Assembly: GCF_017874715.1 (NCBI RefSeq)
Contig: NZ_JAGGLR010000011.1
Span: forward strand, 1-64,000
Length of the DNA: 64,000 nt
Direction of reading: 5' to 3'
Origin: Streptomyces iranensis
GTDB taxonomy: Bacteria > Actinomycetota > Actinomycetes > Streptomycetales > Streptomycetaceae
Both the position numbers and the translations under genes were made by a program. Of this stretch, positions 50,096 through 60,284 are shown piece by piece. The notes under the pieces are model-generated. The model made no database searches and was not told the DNA's origin. It worked only from the letters and a program-made list of their open reading frames with translations. Position 1 is the first letter of the stretch; every line of letters begins with the position of its first letter.

Positions 50096-50806
50096 ATGGC
50101 AACCAAGATCGAGGTCTCGCCGTGCGGCGACTCCACGCTGCGTGTCACCGTGGTCGGCACCGACACCGACGACGTGTGGAAGGCGGTGCACCGGCTCGCG
50201 GGATGGCTGAACCGCGGCGCGGTTCAGCCCACGGTGTCCGCCGTCCCGACGTATGACGCGGTGCTCGTGGAGTTCGACCCGTACCACACGACGGCTGAGG
50301 CGATCGCGTCGCACATCGGCGTCTGGGAGACCCTGCCCGAGCAGGACGAGCCGGTCCGCTCCGGTGTCATCGACGTACCGGTGCTGTTCGGCGGGGCCGC
50401 CGGCCCCGACCTCGGATGGGTGGCCGACGTGATCGGTGAGCCGGTGGCGAGGGTCATCGAACTCGTCTGCGCGAAGGAGCATCTCATCCGGTGTCTGGGC
50501 GGTCCCGCCGCGTCGGCCATGACGGACGGACCGGATTTCCCGGTCCCCGTCCCCCGGCTCGCCACTCCCCGGCTGCGTGTGCCGCCTGGCGCGATCTCCG
50601 TCGCGGGCCGCCAGCTGGTCATCGGTCCCGTTGCCGCGCCCAGCGGCTGGCGGCAGATCGGCCGTACCCCGCTGGACATCCTGAGGACCGACGCCGAGGC
50701 CGTCGTGCCGTACCGGCCCGGCGACAGGGTGCGGTTCCTCCCGGTCGACCAGGCCGGCTACGACGGCCTTCTCGGCACCCCGATGCGTCACCGCCACGAT
50801 GACTGA
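50096..50806 (+). CDS. 5-oxoprolinase subunit B-like (KipI/allophanate hydrolase subunit 1)
   Basis: A 236-residue PxpB/KipI-type protein. IEVSPCGDSTLRVTV starts the first strand; VIDVPVLFGGAAGPDLGWVA and the C-terminal GWRQIGRTPLDI are typical. Between them, where most relatives have a GF-x-PGF-x-YL motif, this protein reads IRCLGGPAASAMTDGPD, a marked departure. A GTG at 50081 (GTGA overlap) would add five residues. It overlaps the C-subunit gene by eight bases. Role: half of the ATP-dependent amide-opening complex with the next protein, presumably for an unusual substrate. Confidence 0.78.
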   Translation: MATKIEVSPCGDSTLRVTVVGTDTDDVWKAVHRLAGWLNRGAVQPTVSAVPTYDAVLVEFDPYHTTAEAIASHIGVWETLPEQDEPVRSGVIDVPVLFGGAAGPDLGWVADVIGEPVARVIELVCAKEHLIRCLGGPAASAMTDGPDFPVPVPRLATPRLRVPPGAISVAGRQLVIGPVAAPSGWRQIGRTPLDILRTDAEAVVPYRPGDRVRFLPVDQAGYDGLLGTPMRHRHDD

Positions 50807-51770
50807 CCGGCCCGAGCTGTACGCCGAGTCCGCGACGGCGGGTGTGGTCACCGATCTCGGCCGCACCCGCGGCCCCTCGCGCGGACTGGCGGTCAACGGG
50901 GCGCTCGACCAGTTCGCGGCGCGTGCCGCGAACGCCCTGGTCGGCAACGCGCCCACGGACCCGCTCATCGAGACCACCGGTTTCGGCCTCACCCTCCGCC
51001 CCAGCCACGACGTCCTGATGGCCGTCACCGGGGCCCCGTCCGAACCCGCTGTCGACGGCCGGCCGCATCCGGCGTGGACACCGCTTTCGGTGCGGGCGGG
51101 GGAGACGGTGCGGGTCGGCGTCTCCGACGCGGGTCTGCGTGCCTACGTCGCCGTGCACGGGTCGTTCGACGTGCCGCGGCTGATGGGCAGTTGTGCGCCG
51201 GACTCGATGATCGGGTTCGGCACCTCCGTCACCTCGGGTGCGTCCCTGTCCCTGTTCCGTTCCCATCCACCACTGGTGAACCGGCGCTTCGGGGCCACCG
51301 TCTTCGACTTCGGGATCCCCCGGGACATCGGCCGGGTGCCCGGAGTGCTGGACGTCATCGACGGGCCGGACGCCGTGGAGTTCGGCTCCGGGCTCCAGCG
51401 GCTGTTCGACTCCCGGTACACGGTCACTCCGCGCATCAACCACGTCGGTCTTCGCGTGGCCGGATACGTACCGCGGCGACCGGCCCCCGGGGAGGTGCTG
51501 TCGCGCGGCGTGCCGGTCGGGGCCGTCGAGGCCCCGGCGGGCGACGAGCTGCTCGTCCTGATGCGCGGCCGTGGGATCACCGCGGGATACCCGGTGCTCG
51601 CGGTGCTCACCTCACGAGCCCAGGATGTCGCGGCGCAGCTCAGGCCCGGCCAGGAGATCCGCTTCCGCCGGACGACCGCGGCCGCCGCCACCGCCGCCTA
51701 CCTGGAGCGACGGCGGCTCCTGGACCGGATCGCGCTCCGCGCGCGAACCGCTTTCGCGGCACTTTCCTGA
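50799..51770 (+). CDS. 5-oxoprolinase subunit C-like (KipA/biotin-dependent carboxylase-like)
   Basis: A 323-residue PxpC/KipA-type protein. DLGRTRGPSRGLAVNGALDQ, ARAANALVGNAPTDPLIETT and LRAYVAVHGSFDVPRLMGSC are family segments, followed by the FGIPRDIGRVPGVLDVIDG region. It completes the A-B-C set in the usual order. The B and C proteins form the ATP-hydrolysing partner of the A subunit in known 5-oxoprolinases. No biotin carboxyl carrier is encoded nearby. Confidence 0.84.
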   Translation: MTDRPELYAESATAGVVTDLGRTRGPSRGLAVNGALDQFAARAANALVGNAPTDPLIETTGFGLTLRPSHDVLMAVTGAPSEPAVDGRPHPAWTPLSVRAGETVRVGVSDAGLRAYVAVHGSFDVPRLMGSCAPDSMIGFGTSVTSGASLSLFRSHPPLVNRRFGATVFDFGIPRDIGRVPGVLDVIDGPDAVEFGSGLQRLFDSRYTVTPRINHVGLRVAGYVPRRPAPGEVLSRGVPVGAVEAPAGDELLVLMRGRGITAGYPVLAVLTSRAQDVAAQLRPGQEIRFRRTTAAAATAAYLERRRLLDRIALRARTAFAALS

Positions 51771-51839
51771 CACTTCACATCCGCTTCCCACCCACCTTCT
51801 TACCGCACCTTCTTACCGCACCGCCGGAGGAGAATGAGG

Positions 51840-53069
<1,230 letters not shown>

Positions 53070-53181
53070 AGAAATCGCACCGGCACGCGTCCCACCCGTG
53101 GGCCGACAGCGATAAGTTTCCTTGATGGCGGAAGAGGAAACGGAGCTGGATCCGGCGCCCATGTATGTATTCCAGCACTGC

Positions 53182-53211
53182 CGAGGAAACATGGCTGGCC
53201 ACAGTTCCTCG
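53182..53211 (+). other. Inverted repeat before the transporter gene
   Basis: CGAGGAA (53182-53188) and TTCCTCG (53205-53211) form a seven-base inverted repeat in the 208-base gap between the aminotransferase and transporter genes. It could be an operator or a processing hairpin. The rest of the gap shows no gene. Confidence 0.35.
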
Positions 53212-53277
53212 ATCCGGCGGTCGACCGGTGTCAGCCTTCCGGTGACGACGGCGTCACCCTTGAGAAAGGTAGTCCTC

Positions 53278-54606
53278 GTGAACAAGGTTTCCCAAGCCCC
53301 GCCGCGTGTGCAGAGGGTCGCCACGGACAACACGCCGAAAGCGACGAAAGCATCGATCATCGGTGGCCTCGTCGGCGTCTTCATCGAACTCTACGACAAC
53401 GCGGTCTACGGCTTCGTGGCCGGGACTCTCGCGGTCGTGTTCTTCCCCAGCGACGCCCCCACCACGAGTGTCCTGCTGACATTCCTCGCCTTCGCCATTC
53501 CCTTCTTCTTCCGCCCACTGGGCGCCGCGGTGGCAGGGTCGTGGGGCGACCGGATAGGCCGCAAGCGGGTACTGCTGGTGCTCATCACCATGATGAGCCT
53601 GTCCACCGCCCTGGTCGGCTTCCTGCCGAGCTACGCCGTCGCGGGCGTCTGGGCACCGATCGCCCTGGTGCTGCTGCGTTTCATCCAGGGCTTCGCGATG
53701 GGCGGCGAGCCAGGCAACGGCAACTCGTTCCTCGCCGAACACGCCGGGGAGGGGCGCCGGGGGCGGGTGGTCAGCTACGCCAACGCCGCCACGTTCATCG
53801 CGATGCTGCTCGGCACCCTGTTCGCCGCCCTGCTCACCGCGGTGCTCAGCTCCTCGTCCATGGAGACGTGGGGCTGGCGGCTGCCGTTCCTCCTCGCCCT
53901 GCCGCTCGGCGTGGTGGGCCTGATCATCCGGCGCATGGCCGACGAGTCGCCCGAGTTCGCCGAGGCCGAGGAAGAGGGCCGGGTGACCGGCAGTCCGCTC
54001 CGGGAAGCCCTCGCCTCCCGCGAGACCCGCCGCGCGATGGGGACGACGATCGTGCTGCCGCTGCTCAACAGCTCCGGTTACTTCATCCTGTTCATCTACA
54101 TGCCGTCGTTCATGAAGGACGAGATGCACTTCTCGGCCCTGGAGGGCCTGCTCGTCACGGCCATCATGCTGGCCGTCGGCACGTTCGCCGTGCTCTACGC
54201 CGGACGGCTGTCCGACCGGGTGGGCCGCAAGAGGATGCTCAGCACCTCGGCGTTCACCATGGTCGTCATCGGCTTCCCTTGTTACTGGCTGCTGACGCGG
54301 GGATCCTTCGCCACGGCGACGGTCGGCGCGGTGCTCATGTCCCTGTGTTTCGCCGGCACCAACGGCGTGATGCAGGTGACGCTCGCCGAACTGTTCCCCA
54401 CCCGCGTACGTACCGTGGCGTACGGCGTCGGCTACAACCTCGGTACCGCGATCTTCGGCGGCGCCGCCCCACTGCTCGTCGCGGGCCTCATCGCCGCGAC
54501 CGGCAGCACCTGGATCCCGGCGATCTACCTCGTCCTCACCTCCGCCGTCGCCGGGGTCGCCGCGCTGCGCATCCACGAGACGGCCTTCGAACCGCTCAAG
54601 CGCTGA
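53278..54606 (+). CDS. Metabolite:H+ symporter (MHS) family MFS transporter
   Basis: A 442-residue, 12-helix major facilitator of the MHS (ShiA/ProP-like) branch. Helix 1 begins SIIGGLVGVFIELYDNAVYG; motif A copies are GSWGDRIGRKRVLL and GRLSDRVGRKRMLS; AMGGEPGNGNSFLAEHAGEG lies in helices 4-5. The GTG start has AAAGG eight bases upstream; the frame is open back to 53122 without homology. MHS proteins take up organic acids and zwitterions, so this is the likely importer of the operon's substrate. Confidence 0.88.
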   Translation: MNKVSQAPPRVQRVATDNTPKATKASIIGGLVGVFIELYDNAVYGFVAGTLAVVFFPSDAPTTSVLLTFLAFAIPFFFRPLGAAVAGSWGDRIGRKRVLLVLITMMSLSTALVGFLPSYAVAGVWAPIALVLLRFIQGFAMGGEPGNGNSFLAEHAGEGRRGRVVSYANAATFIAMLLGTLFAALLTAVLSSSSMETWGWRLPFLLALPLGVVGLIIRRMADESPEFAEAEEEGRVTGSPLREALASRETRRAMGTTIVLPLLNSSGYFILFIYMPSFMKDEMHFSALEGLLVTAIMLAVGTFAVLYAGRLSDRVGRKRMLSTSAFTMVVIGFPCYWLLTRGSFATATVGAVLMSLCFAGTNGVMQVTLAELFPTRVRTVAYGVGYNLGTAIFGGAAPLLVAGLIAATGSTWIPAIYLVLTSAVAGVAALRIHETAFEPLKR

Positions 54607-54640
54607 CCCTCACCCGCACATCCGAAAGGACGGTGGTCCC

Positions 54641-55687
54641 GTGCCGACTGCTGCCACCCACCAGGCCGGAACCGGACTGGACCGGCTCAGCGAACAGCTG
54701 GACAAGGCGGGCTTCGCGGCCCTGGTGCTGACCTCGCCCGGAGGGCGCCGGTATGCGCTGGGACGGACGCCCGGCCTCGCCGACGGGACCGCCGTCCTGC
54801 TCACCACCGAGGGCACGGTGACGAGCGCGGCCGGTGATCTCCCCACCGCGATCACGGCCGTACTGCGCGCGGGCGGCGTGGCGGGCGGCGTGGTCGGCGC
54901 GGAAGCCGATCTGCCGTGGGAGGTGTTCGGACAGGTCAGCCAAGCGGGAGTACGGCTGCGACCCGCCGCCGACCTGGTCTTCACCGAACTGGCGAGCGGT
55001 GAGCCCGGTGAGCCCGGTGAGCTCGCCGCGGTCGCCGCGGCCGCCGACCTCGCCGCCGTCGGCTATACGGCGGTCATGGACCATCTGCACGTCGGCATGG
55101 ACGTACGGGAGCTGTCGGGCAACGTCGACCGCTCGATCCGCCGCGCCGGTGGCCTGCTGGGGTGGTACGACCCGTACGGCATGACCGGCCGGGCCGCCGG
55201 CTCGGACCTGGTGACCGTCCGCGGCCACGACCCCGGCACCGCCCGGCTGACGGCCGGGACACCGGTCCGTTTCGTCCTGCACCCGCTGCTGGAAGGGGTC
55301 GCCGGATACGCCGCCGCGACCGCCGTACTCGGCGAGCCCGACGGCCCGCTGCGCGCCGCGGGCGCCGCGTGTGCCGCCGCGACGGCCTCGCTGCTGGCGG
55401 CGCTGCGGCCGGGTGCTCCGCTCCGCGACGGCCGCGAGGCGTTCGACCGCGAGGCGGGTGAGCACGCCGCGGCCTGCCGGATCGTCGCGCTGCGCGGCGG
55501 CGGGGCGTCGCTGCCACTGCCGCGGGACAGCGAGGTGACCGCCGAGCCCGGCATGGTGCTCGGCGTACGGACGGAGGTCACGGTGCCGGGCCGTGGCGCG
55601 GTCGAGCTGGCGGAGACCGTCGTGCTGACCGACTCGGGCGCGGAGCCGCAGGCGCGGACGCCGCTGCGGCTCGTCGAACTCCACTGA
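54641..55687 (+). CDS. M24-like protein lacking metal ligands
   Basis: A 348-residue protein with the two-domain layout of creatinase/Xaa-Pro peptidase (M24) enzymes. The N-terminal domain includes DRLSEQLDKAGFAALVLTSP; the C-terminal pita-bread half is visible in AAVAAAADLAAVGYTAVMDH and in AEPGMVLGVRTEVTVPGRGA then VELAETVVLTDSGAEP. Metal ligands are largely lost: the Asp pair expected before RTVVLG is replaced by AAATAVLGEPDG and the first C-terminal Glu by Arg. Creatinase is also metal-free, so a non-peptidase hydrolase of a guanidino or cyclic compound is possible. GTG start after GAAAGGA. Confidence 0.72.
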   Translation: MPTAATHQAGTGLDRLSEQLDKAGFAALVLTSPGGRRYALGRTPGLADGTAVLLTTEGTVTSAAGDLPTAITAVLRAGGVAGGVVGAEADLPWEVFGQVSQAGVRLRPAADLVFTELASGEPGEPGELAAVAAAADLAAVGYTAVMDHLHVGMDVRELSGNVDRSIRRAGGLLGWYDPYGMTGRAAGSDLVTVRGHDPGTARLTAGTPVRFVLHPLLEGVAGYAAATAVLGEPDGPLRAAGAACAAATASLLAALRPGAPLRDGREAFDREAGEHAAACRIVALRGGGASLPLPRDSEVTAEPGMVLGVRTEVTVPGRGAVELAETVVLTDSGAEPQARTPLRLVELH

Positions 55688-55724
55688 CCCGGCCACCGGC
55701 CACGACCGCATGAGGAGAACGTTC

Positions 55725-56534
55725 ATGGACACATCCCTGCCGTCGGGAGCGGGCCGGGTGCCCACGGCCGACGCGGGCGGCCGCACCATGCCGCTGCTCG
55801 GCTTCGGCACCCATCCGCTGCGCGGCGACCAGGCCACCGAGGCGGTGCTGACCGCCTTCTCGGTCGGCTACCGACTGGTCGACACCGCCACGCGCTACCG
55901 CAACGAGGCCGCCGTCGGAACGGCCCTCGCGACGACGAGCCTGCCCAGGTCCGAGCTGTTCGTGACCACCAAGATGCCGCCCGACCAGGTCGGCAGGGAA
56001 CGGCTGACACTGGAGGAGAGCCTGGCCGCGCTGGGCTGCGACTACCTCGACCTGTGGCTGATCCACTGGCCGCCCGGCGGGTACCCGGGCGTCACCAGCT
56101 GGCGCGAGTTCATCCGCGCCCGCGACGAGGGCCTCGTACGGGCCATCGGCGTGAGCAATTACCCGGTCGAGCTCATCGACGCGCTGCACGAGGCGACGGG
56201 GGAGTACCCGGCCGTCAACCAGGTGCGGTGGGGGCCCGGGAACCACGACCCGGAATTCGCCGAGGCGATGCGCCGACGCGATGTGCTGCTCAGCGCGCAC
56301 AGCCCGCTGCGCGGCACCGATCTGGACCACCCGGTGCTGGCCGATGTCGCGCGGCGGCACGGCCGTTCGGCACGTGATGTCGTCCTGGCGTGGAATCTGC
56401 ACCACAAGGTGGCGGTGACCGTGAAGTCCGCGCATCGCGACCGGATGGAGCGGAACCTGTCGGCCGTCGATATCACGCTGACACCGGAGGATATCGGCGC
56501 GATCAACGGCCTTTCGGGCGTCGCCCCGGCATAA
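55725..56534 (+). CDS. Aldo/keto reductase, 2,5-diketo-D-gluconate reductase type
   Basis: A 269-residue aldo/keto reductase of the DkgA type. TMPLLGFGTHPLRGDQATEA opens the barrel; the tetrad is DTATRYRNEAAVG (Asp, Tyr), VTTKMP (Lys) and WLIHWPPGG (His). IGVSNYPVELIDAL and VAVTVKSAHRDRMERNL are the usual cofactor and C-terminal segments. ATG 55725 has AGGAG seven bases upstream. It probably reduces a keto intermediate of the operon's pathway. Confidence 0.9.
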   Translation: MDTSLPSGAGRVPTADAGGRTMPLLGFGTHPLRGDQATEAVLTAFSVGYRLVDTATRYRNEAAVGTALATTSLPRSELFVTTKMPPDQVGRERLTLEESLAALGCDYLDLWLIHWPPGGYPGVTSWREFIRARDEGLVRAIGVSNYPVELIDALHEATGEYPAVNQVRWGPGNHDPEFAEAMRRRDVLLSAHSPLRGTDLDHPVLADVARRHGRSARDVVLAWNLHHKVAVTVKSAHRDRMERNLSAVDITLTPEDIGAINGLSGVAPA

Positions 56535-56652
56535 CGCCGGGGAATCATCGGAAATCGCGATGCCGCTATGCGGCTTTCCGCTTCGACCGCTCCGGGCGGC
56601 CCGGCGGAACATACGCTCCGACAGCGGTTGTCGAATGCGGAGAGAGGCCATT

Positions 56653-57690
56653 GTGGTTTATCAGGTGCTGGTCACACGCGGTTATGCCGAGCCGGATGGA
56701 AGTACCGTTTTCGGTGATATCGAGCTCTCCCGGCTGACCGACGCCGGGCTTGCGTGGCGAGTGCTGGACGACGAGGTCGAGGAGCTCCGGGCCGACCAGC
56801 TCGAAGGGGCCGACGCGGTCCTCGTGCTGGGACCCGAGCGAGTCTCGGCCGCGTCGATACCGGCGTCGGGACGGCTGCGGCACGTGGCGCGGTTCGGCGC
56901 CGGCTTCGACGCCGTGGACATCGATGCCTGCGCCCGGCGCGGTGTGCTGGTGACCAACACCCCCGAGGCGGTGCGGCGGCCGGTGGCCGACTCCGTGATC
57001 GCGCTGCTGTACGCCCTGTCGCACAACCTGGTCATCAAGGACCGGCTGGTGCGCGAGGGGCGGTGGACGGAGCGACGGGAGTGGCGGGGCTCAGGACTGA
57101 CCGGTGCGACGGTGGGCATCGTCGGGCTGGGCGGCATCGGCCTGGAGAGCGCGCGCAGGGCGCGTGCGCAAGGGCTGCGGGTGCTGGGGTACAACCGCAG
57201 CGACCGCGGCCGGGAGGCGGCCGAGTTCGGCATCGAACTCCGCTCCCTGGAAGGGGTGTTGGCGGAGAGTGACTACGTGGTGGTCACCGTCGCCGCGAAC
57301 TCCGGTACGCGGCGTCTCATCGGTGAGCGCGAACTCTCGCTGATGCGGCCGACCGCCCGGCTGATCAACGTAGCGCGCGGCGCGGTGATCGACGAGGAGG
57401 CGCTGGCCGCGCGGCTGTCGGACGGACGGCTGGCCGGAGCGGGCCTGGACGTGTTCACCGAGGAGCCGCTGGAGGCGGACAGCCCGCTGATCGCGCTGGA
57501 CAACGTCATCCTCGCCCCGCACTCCCTGTGCTGGACGGATCAGTACACCGCCGCCGTCTCGGTGAGCGTGATGGCGTCACTGATCGCGGTGAGCCGTGGT
57601 GAGCGGCCCGCCGAGACGGTGAACGGCCCTTTCCCGCAAGGCATTTGGGGCCACGGCAACGAACACGACGACGAGAGGGACAGGACATGA
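56653..57690 (+). CDS. D-isomer 2-hydroxyacid dehydrogenase
   Basis: A 345-residue NAD-dependent dehydrogenase of the phosphoglycerate/glyoxylate reductase family. The Rossmann motif is GATVGIVGLGGIGLESARRA; the catalytic Arg is in LINVARGAVIDE, Glu in GLDVFTEEPLEA and His in LAPHSLCWTDQ. The GTG start follows AGAGAGG; ATG starts further up add no homology. It overlaps the first short-chain dehydrogenase gene by ATGA. A 2-keto/2-hydroxy acid is expected as substrate; it may act after the aminotransferase. Confidence 0.9.
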   Translation: MVYQVLVTRGYAEPDGSTVFGDIELSRLTDAGLAWRVLDDEVEELRADQLEGADAVLVLGPERVSAASIPASGRLRHVARFGAGFDAVDIDACARRGVLVTNTPEAVRRPVADSVIALLYALSHNLVIKDRLVREGRWTERREWRGSGLTGATVGIVGLGGIGLESARRARAQGLRVLGYNRSDRGREAAEFGIELRSLEGVLAESDYVVVTVAANSGTRRLIGERELSLMRPTARLINVARGAVIDEEALAARLSDGRLAGAGLDVFTEEPLEADSPLIALDNVILAPHSLCWTDQYTAAVSVSVMASLIAVSRGERPAETVNGPFPQGIWGHGNEHDDERDRT

Positions 57691-58457
57691 CGGACGACGA
57701 CCCTGGACGCCGCGGCACGGCGGTCATCACCGGGGCGGCCTCGGAGCGCGGCATCGGCCGCTCGCTGGCGGAGCGGCTGGCCGCGGCGGGCTGGGGCCTC
57801 GCCCTGCTCGACGTCGACGCGGAGGTCGAGAAGGTGGCCGCCGCGCTGGGCGCCGAACACGGCGTCGCGGCGGCCGGCGTGGTCGCGGACATCGCCGACC
57901 CCGCCTCCGTGGACGCCGCCGTCGCCACCTTCGAGGCGGAACTGCCGCCCATCACCGCCCTGGCCAACATCGCGGGCATCAGCTCACCGGTGTCCTTCCT
58001 CGACGTGGACCTGGCCACCTGGGAACGCGTCCTGCGGATCAACGCCACCGGCACCTTCGTCGTCAGCAAGCGCGTCGTGCCCGGCATGGCCGAGCGCGGC
58101 TACGGCCGGGTGGTGACCCTCGGGTCGACGGCGATGCAGAACGGCGGCGGTACGTACAGCAAGTCCACGTACGCCGCGTCCAAGGGCGCGATGGAGGCGT
58201 TCAGCCGCGCGCTCGCGCTGGAAGTGGCCTCGTACGGGGTGACGGTCAACGTGGTCGCACCGGCCACGATCGACACCGACATCATGGGCGGCCGCATCAC
58301 CGACGACCGCAAGCCCGCGTTCCTGGCGCAGCTGCCGGTCGGGCGGCTCGGCACCACACGTGATGTCGCCGCGCTGATCGAATTCCTCATCGGTGAAGAG
58401 GCCGGGTACATCACCGGCGCGACGTACAACATCAACGGAGGTCTTCGCATTGGATAG
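57687..58457 (+). CDS. Short-chain dehydrogenase/reductase
   Basis: A 256-residue classical SDR. The nucleotide motif is VITGAASERGIGRSLAERLA, the NAG position reads ANIAGISSPVSF, and the catalytic residues are Ser in VVTLGSTAMQ and Tyr/Lys in STYAASKGAMEAFSRAL. It ends AGYITGATYNINGGLRIG. It resembles the SDR at 59476 at many positions. It overlaps the TIM-barrel gene by eight bases. Probably oxidises a sugar-like or cyclitol hydroxyl. Confidence 0.9.
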   Translation: MTDDDPGRRGTAVITGAASERGIGRSLAERLAAAGWGLALLDVDAEVEKVAAALGAEHGVAAAGVVADIADPASVDAAVATFEAELPPITALANIAGISSPVSFLDVDLATWERVLRINATGTFVVSKRVVPGMAERGYGRVVTLGSTAMQNGGGTYSKSTYAASKGAMEAFSRALALEVASYGVTVNVVAPATIDTDIMGGRITDDRKPAFLAQLPVGRLGTTRDVAALIEFLIGEEAGYITGATYNINGGLRIG

Positions 58458-59457
58458 GCCCCCCGGGGCCTCCGGGTCCCCCGCGCACACCGAGCGGCCC
58501 TCCCTGGCCGTGCCGTCCTGCCCGCTCCCCGTGCCCCACACGCCCGAGGACTGGCCGATCGCCGCGGCCATGCTGCAGTTCCCGCCGCACGCGGCGGACG
58601 GCACCCCGGTGTCGAAGCTGGATCCCGAGGAGTGGCGCCGCCTCCTCCAGCCCGTCGTCGACGAGGGGTTCACCCATCTGGAACTGTCCACCGCCTGGCT
58701 GCCCCTGGGCGACCTGGACCGGGCCCGGCTGACGGCGCTGGGCGACGTCCTGGACGACGCCGGACTCACGGTGCCCGGCGTGGGCGTGGTCCGGCAGAGC
58801 GTCATCCATCCCGAGCGGGGCGAGCGCAACCTCGCCTTCTCACACCGGACCATCGACGCGGCCGCCGCCCTCGGCGCGGACATCGTGTGCCTCGGACTCC
58901 ACGACACCCTGACCCCGGAGCAGCGGCGCGCGCTGTGGTTCTGGACGGTGCCGGGGGACCGGGCACCGGCCGACCCCGCGGTGCGCGACCTCGCCGTACG
59001 CCGCTTCCGCGAACTCGGCGACCACGCCGCCGACGTCGGCGTGGAACTCTCCCTGGAGCTGTACGAGGACACGTACCTGGGCAGCGCCGACGAGGCGATC
59101 CGCTTCCTCGACGACATCGGCCACGAGACGGTGGGGCTCAATCCCGATATCGGCAACCTCATCCGGCAGCAGCGTCCGGCCGACACCTGGGAGCACCTGG
59201 TCTCGGTCACCGCGCCGCGCACCAACTACTGGCACATCAAGAACTACGCGCGCCTGGAGGACCCCGCCACCGGCACCGTCCTCACCCACCCCACCTCCCT
59301 CGAACTCGGCATCGTGAACTATCGCGCCGCCGTCCGCTACGCGATCGCCCACGGATTCGCCGGCGCGTTCGTGGTCGAGCACTACGGCGGCGACGGCCTG
59401 AGCGTGGGCGCCACCAACGCCGCCTACCTCCGCCGCGTCCTCCCCCGCACCGGCTGA
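58450..59457 (+). CDS. Xylose isomerase-like TIM-barrel protein
   Basis: A 335-residue sugar phosphate isomerase/epimerase-type barrel. The expected metal ligands are visible in order: Glu in VELSLELYEDTYLGSADE, Asp in VGLNPDIGNLIR, His in NYWHIKNYAR and Glu in GAFVVEHYGGDGL. The start is an uncommon TTG at 58450, with GGAGG eight bases upstream inside the end of the SDR gene. Isomerisation or epimerisation of a keto sugar acid is likely; the substrate is unknown. Confidence 0.86.
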   Translation: MDRPPGASGSPAHTERPSLAVPSCPLPVPHTPEDWPIAAAMLQFPPHAADGTPVSKLDPEEWRRLLQPVVDEGFTHLELSTAWLPLGDLDRARLTALGDVLDDAGLTVPGVGVVRQSVIHPERGERNLAFSHRTIDAAAALGADIVCLGLHDTLTPEQRRALWFWTVPGDRAPADPAVRDLAVRRFRELGDHAADVGVELSLELYEDTYLGSADEAIRFLDDIGHETVGLNPDIGNLIRQQRPADTWEHLVSVTAPRTNYWHIKNYARLEDPATGTVLTHPTSLELGIVNYRAAVRYAIAHGFAGAFVVEHYGGDGLSVGATNAAYLRRVLPRTG

Positions 59458-59475
59458 CCCCACGACAGGAGAACC

Positions 59476-60264
59476 GTGACACTTCCGCCTCCGCCCGCCA
59501 CCGAATTCCCACCGGAACGCACCGCCATCGTCACCGGAGCCGCCTCGCCACGCGGGATCGGCCGGGCGACCGCCTCCTGGCTCGCGGCCGAGGGCTGGTC
59601 GGTCGCCGTGCTGGACCTGGACGACGAGGCCTGCCGGGACGTGGCCGCGCGTCTTCGGGCCGAGCACGGGGTGGCCTGCCTGGGCATCGGCGTGGACATC
59701 CGCGACCGGGACGCGGTCCAGACGGCCGTGGACCGGGTGCGGACCTCGCTGCCGCAGCTCGTCGGGCTGGTCAACAACGCCGGGGTGAGTTCGCCCGTGC
59801 CGTTCCTGGAGGTCCCGGAGGCCGAGTGGCGCCGGGTGATCGACGTCAATGTGCACGGCACCTTCCATATCACCCAGGCCGCGGCGAAGATCATGGCCGA
59901 GCGGCGGCTCGGCCGCATCGTGAACATCTCGTCCGCCTCCGCCGAGCGCGGCGGCGGCGTGTACGGGCGCGCCGCGTACTCCGCCTCGAAGGCGGCACTG
60001 CTCGGCTTCGCCCGCACCCTCGCCCGGGAGCTGGGACCGTACGGCATCACCGCCAACTCCGTGGCGCCCGGCTCCATCGACACCGACATCATGGGCGGCC
60101 CGCTGTCCGACGAGCGCAAGGCGGTACTGCTCCGGGAGCTGCCTGTGGGGCGGATCGGCACCGTGGACGACGTGGCCGCGGTCATCGCCTTCCTGCTGAG
60201 CGAGCGCGCCGGATATCTCACGGGCGTCACCTACGACGTCAACGGCGGGTCGCACATCGCATGA
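59476..60264 (+). CDS. Short-chain dehydrogenase/reductase
   Basis: A 262-residue classical SDR starting with GTG after AGGAGAA. Cofactor motif AIVTGAASPRGIGRATASWL, LVNNAGVSSPVPFLEVPEAE, catalytic Ser in IVNISSASAERGG and Tyr/Lys in AAYSASKAALLGFARTLARE. The end is YLTGVTYDVNGGSHIA. It is a paralogue of the SDR at 57687, so the two may act on related intermediates or as a hetero-oligomer. Its stop overlaps ATG 60261. Confidence 0.92.
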   Translation: MTLPPPPATEFPPERTAIVTGAASPRGIGRATASWLAAEGWSVAVLDLDDEACRDVAARLRAEHGVACLGIGVDIRDRDAVQTAVDRVRTSLPQLVGLVNNAGVSSPVPFLEVPEAEWRRVIDVNVHGTFHITQAAAKIMAERRLGRIVNISSASAERGGGVYGRAAYSASKAALLGFARTLARELGPYGITANSVAPGSIDTDIMGGPLSDERKAVLLRELPVGRIGTVDDVAAVIAFLLSERAGYLTGVTYDVNGGSHIA

Positions 60265-60284
60265 CACACGAGGAGGAGACCACC

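Noticed and set aside
53122..53277. N-terminal extension of the MHS transporter starting MMAEEETELD
   Set aside because: It has no membrane or family features, while GTG 53278 has a well-placed AAAGG and gives the usual MHS start.
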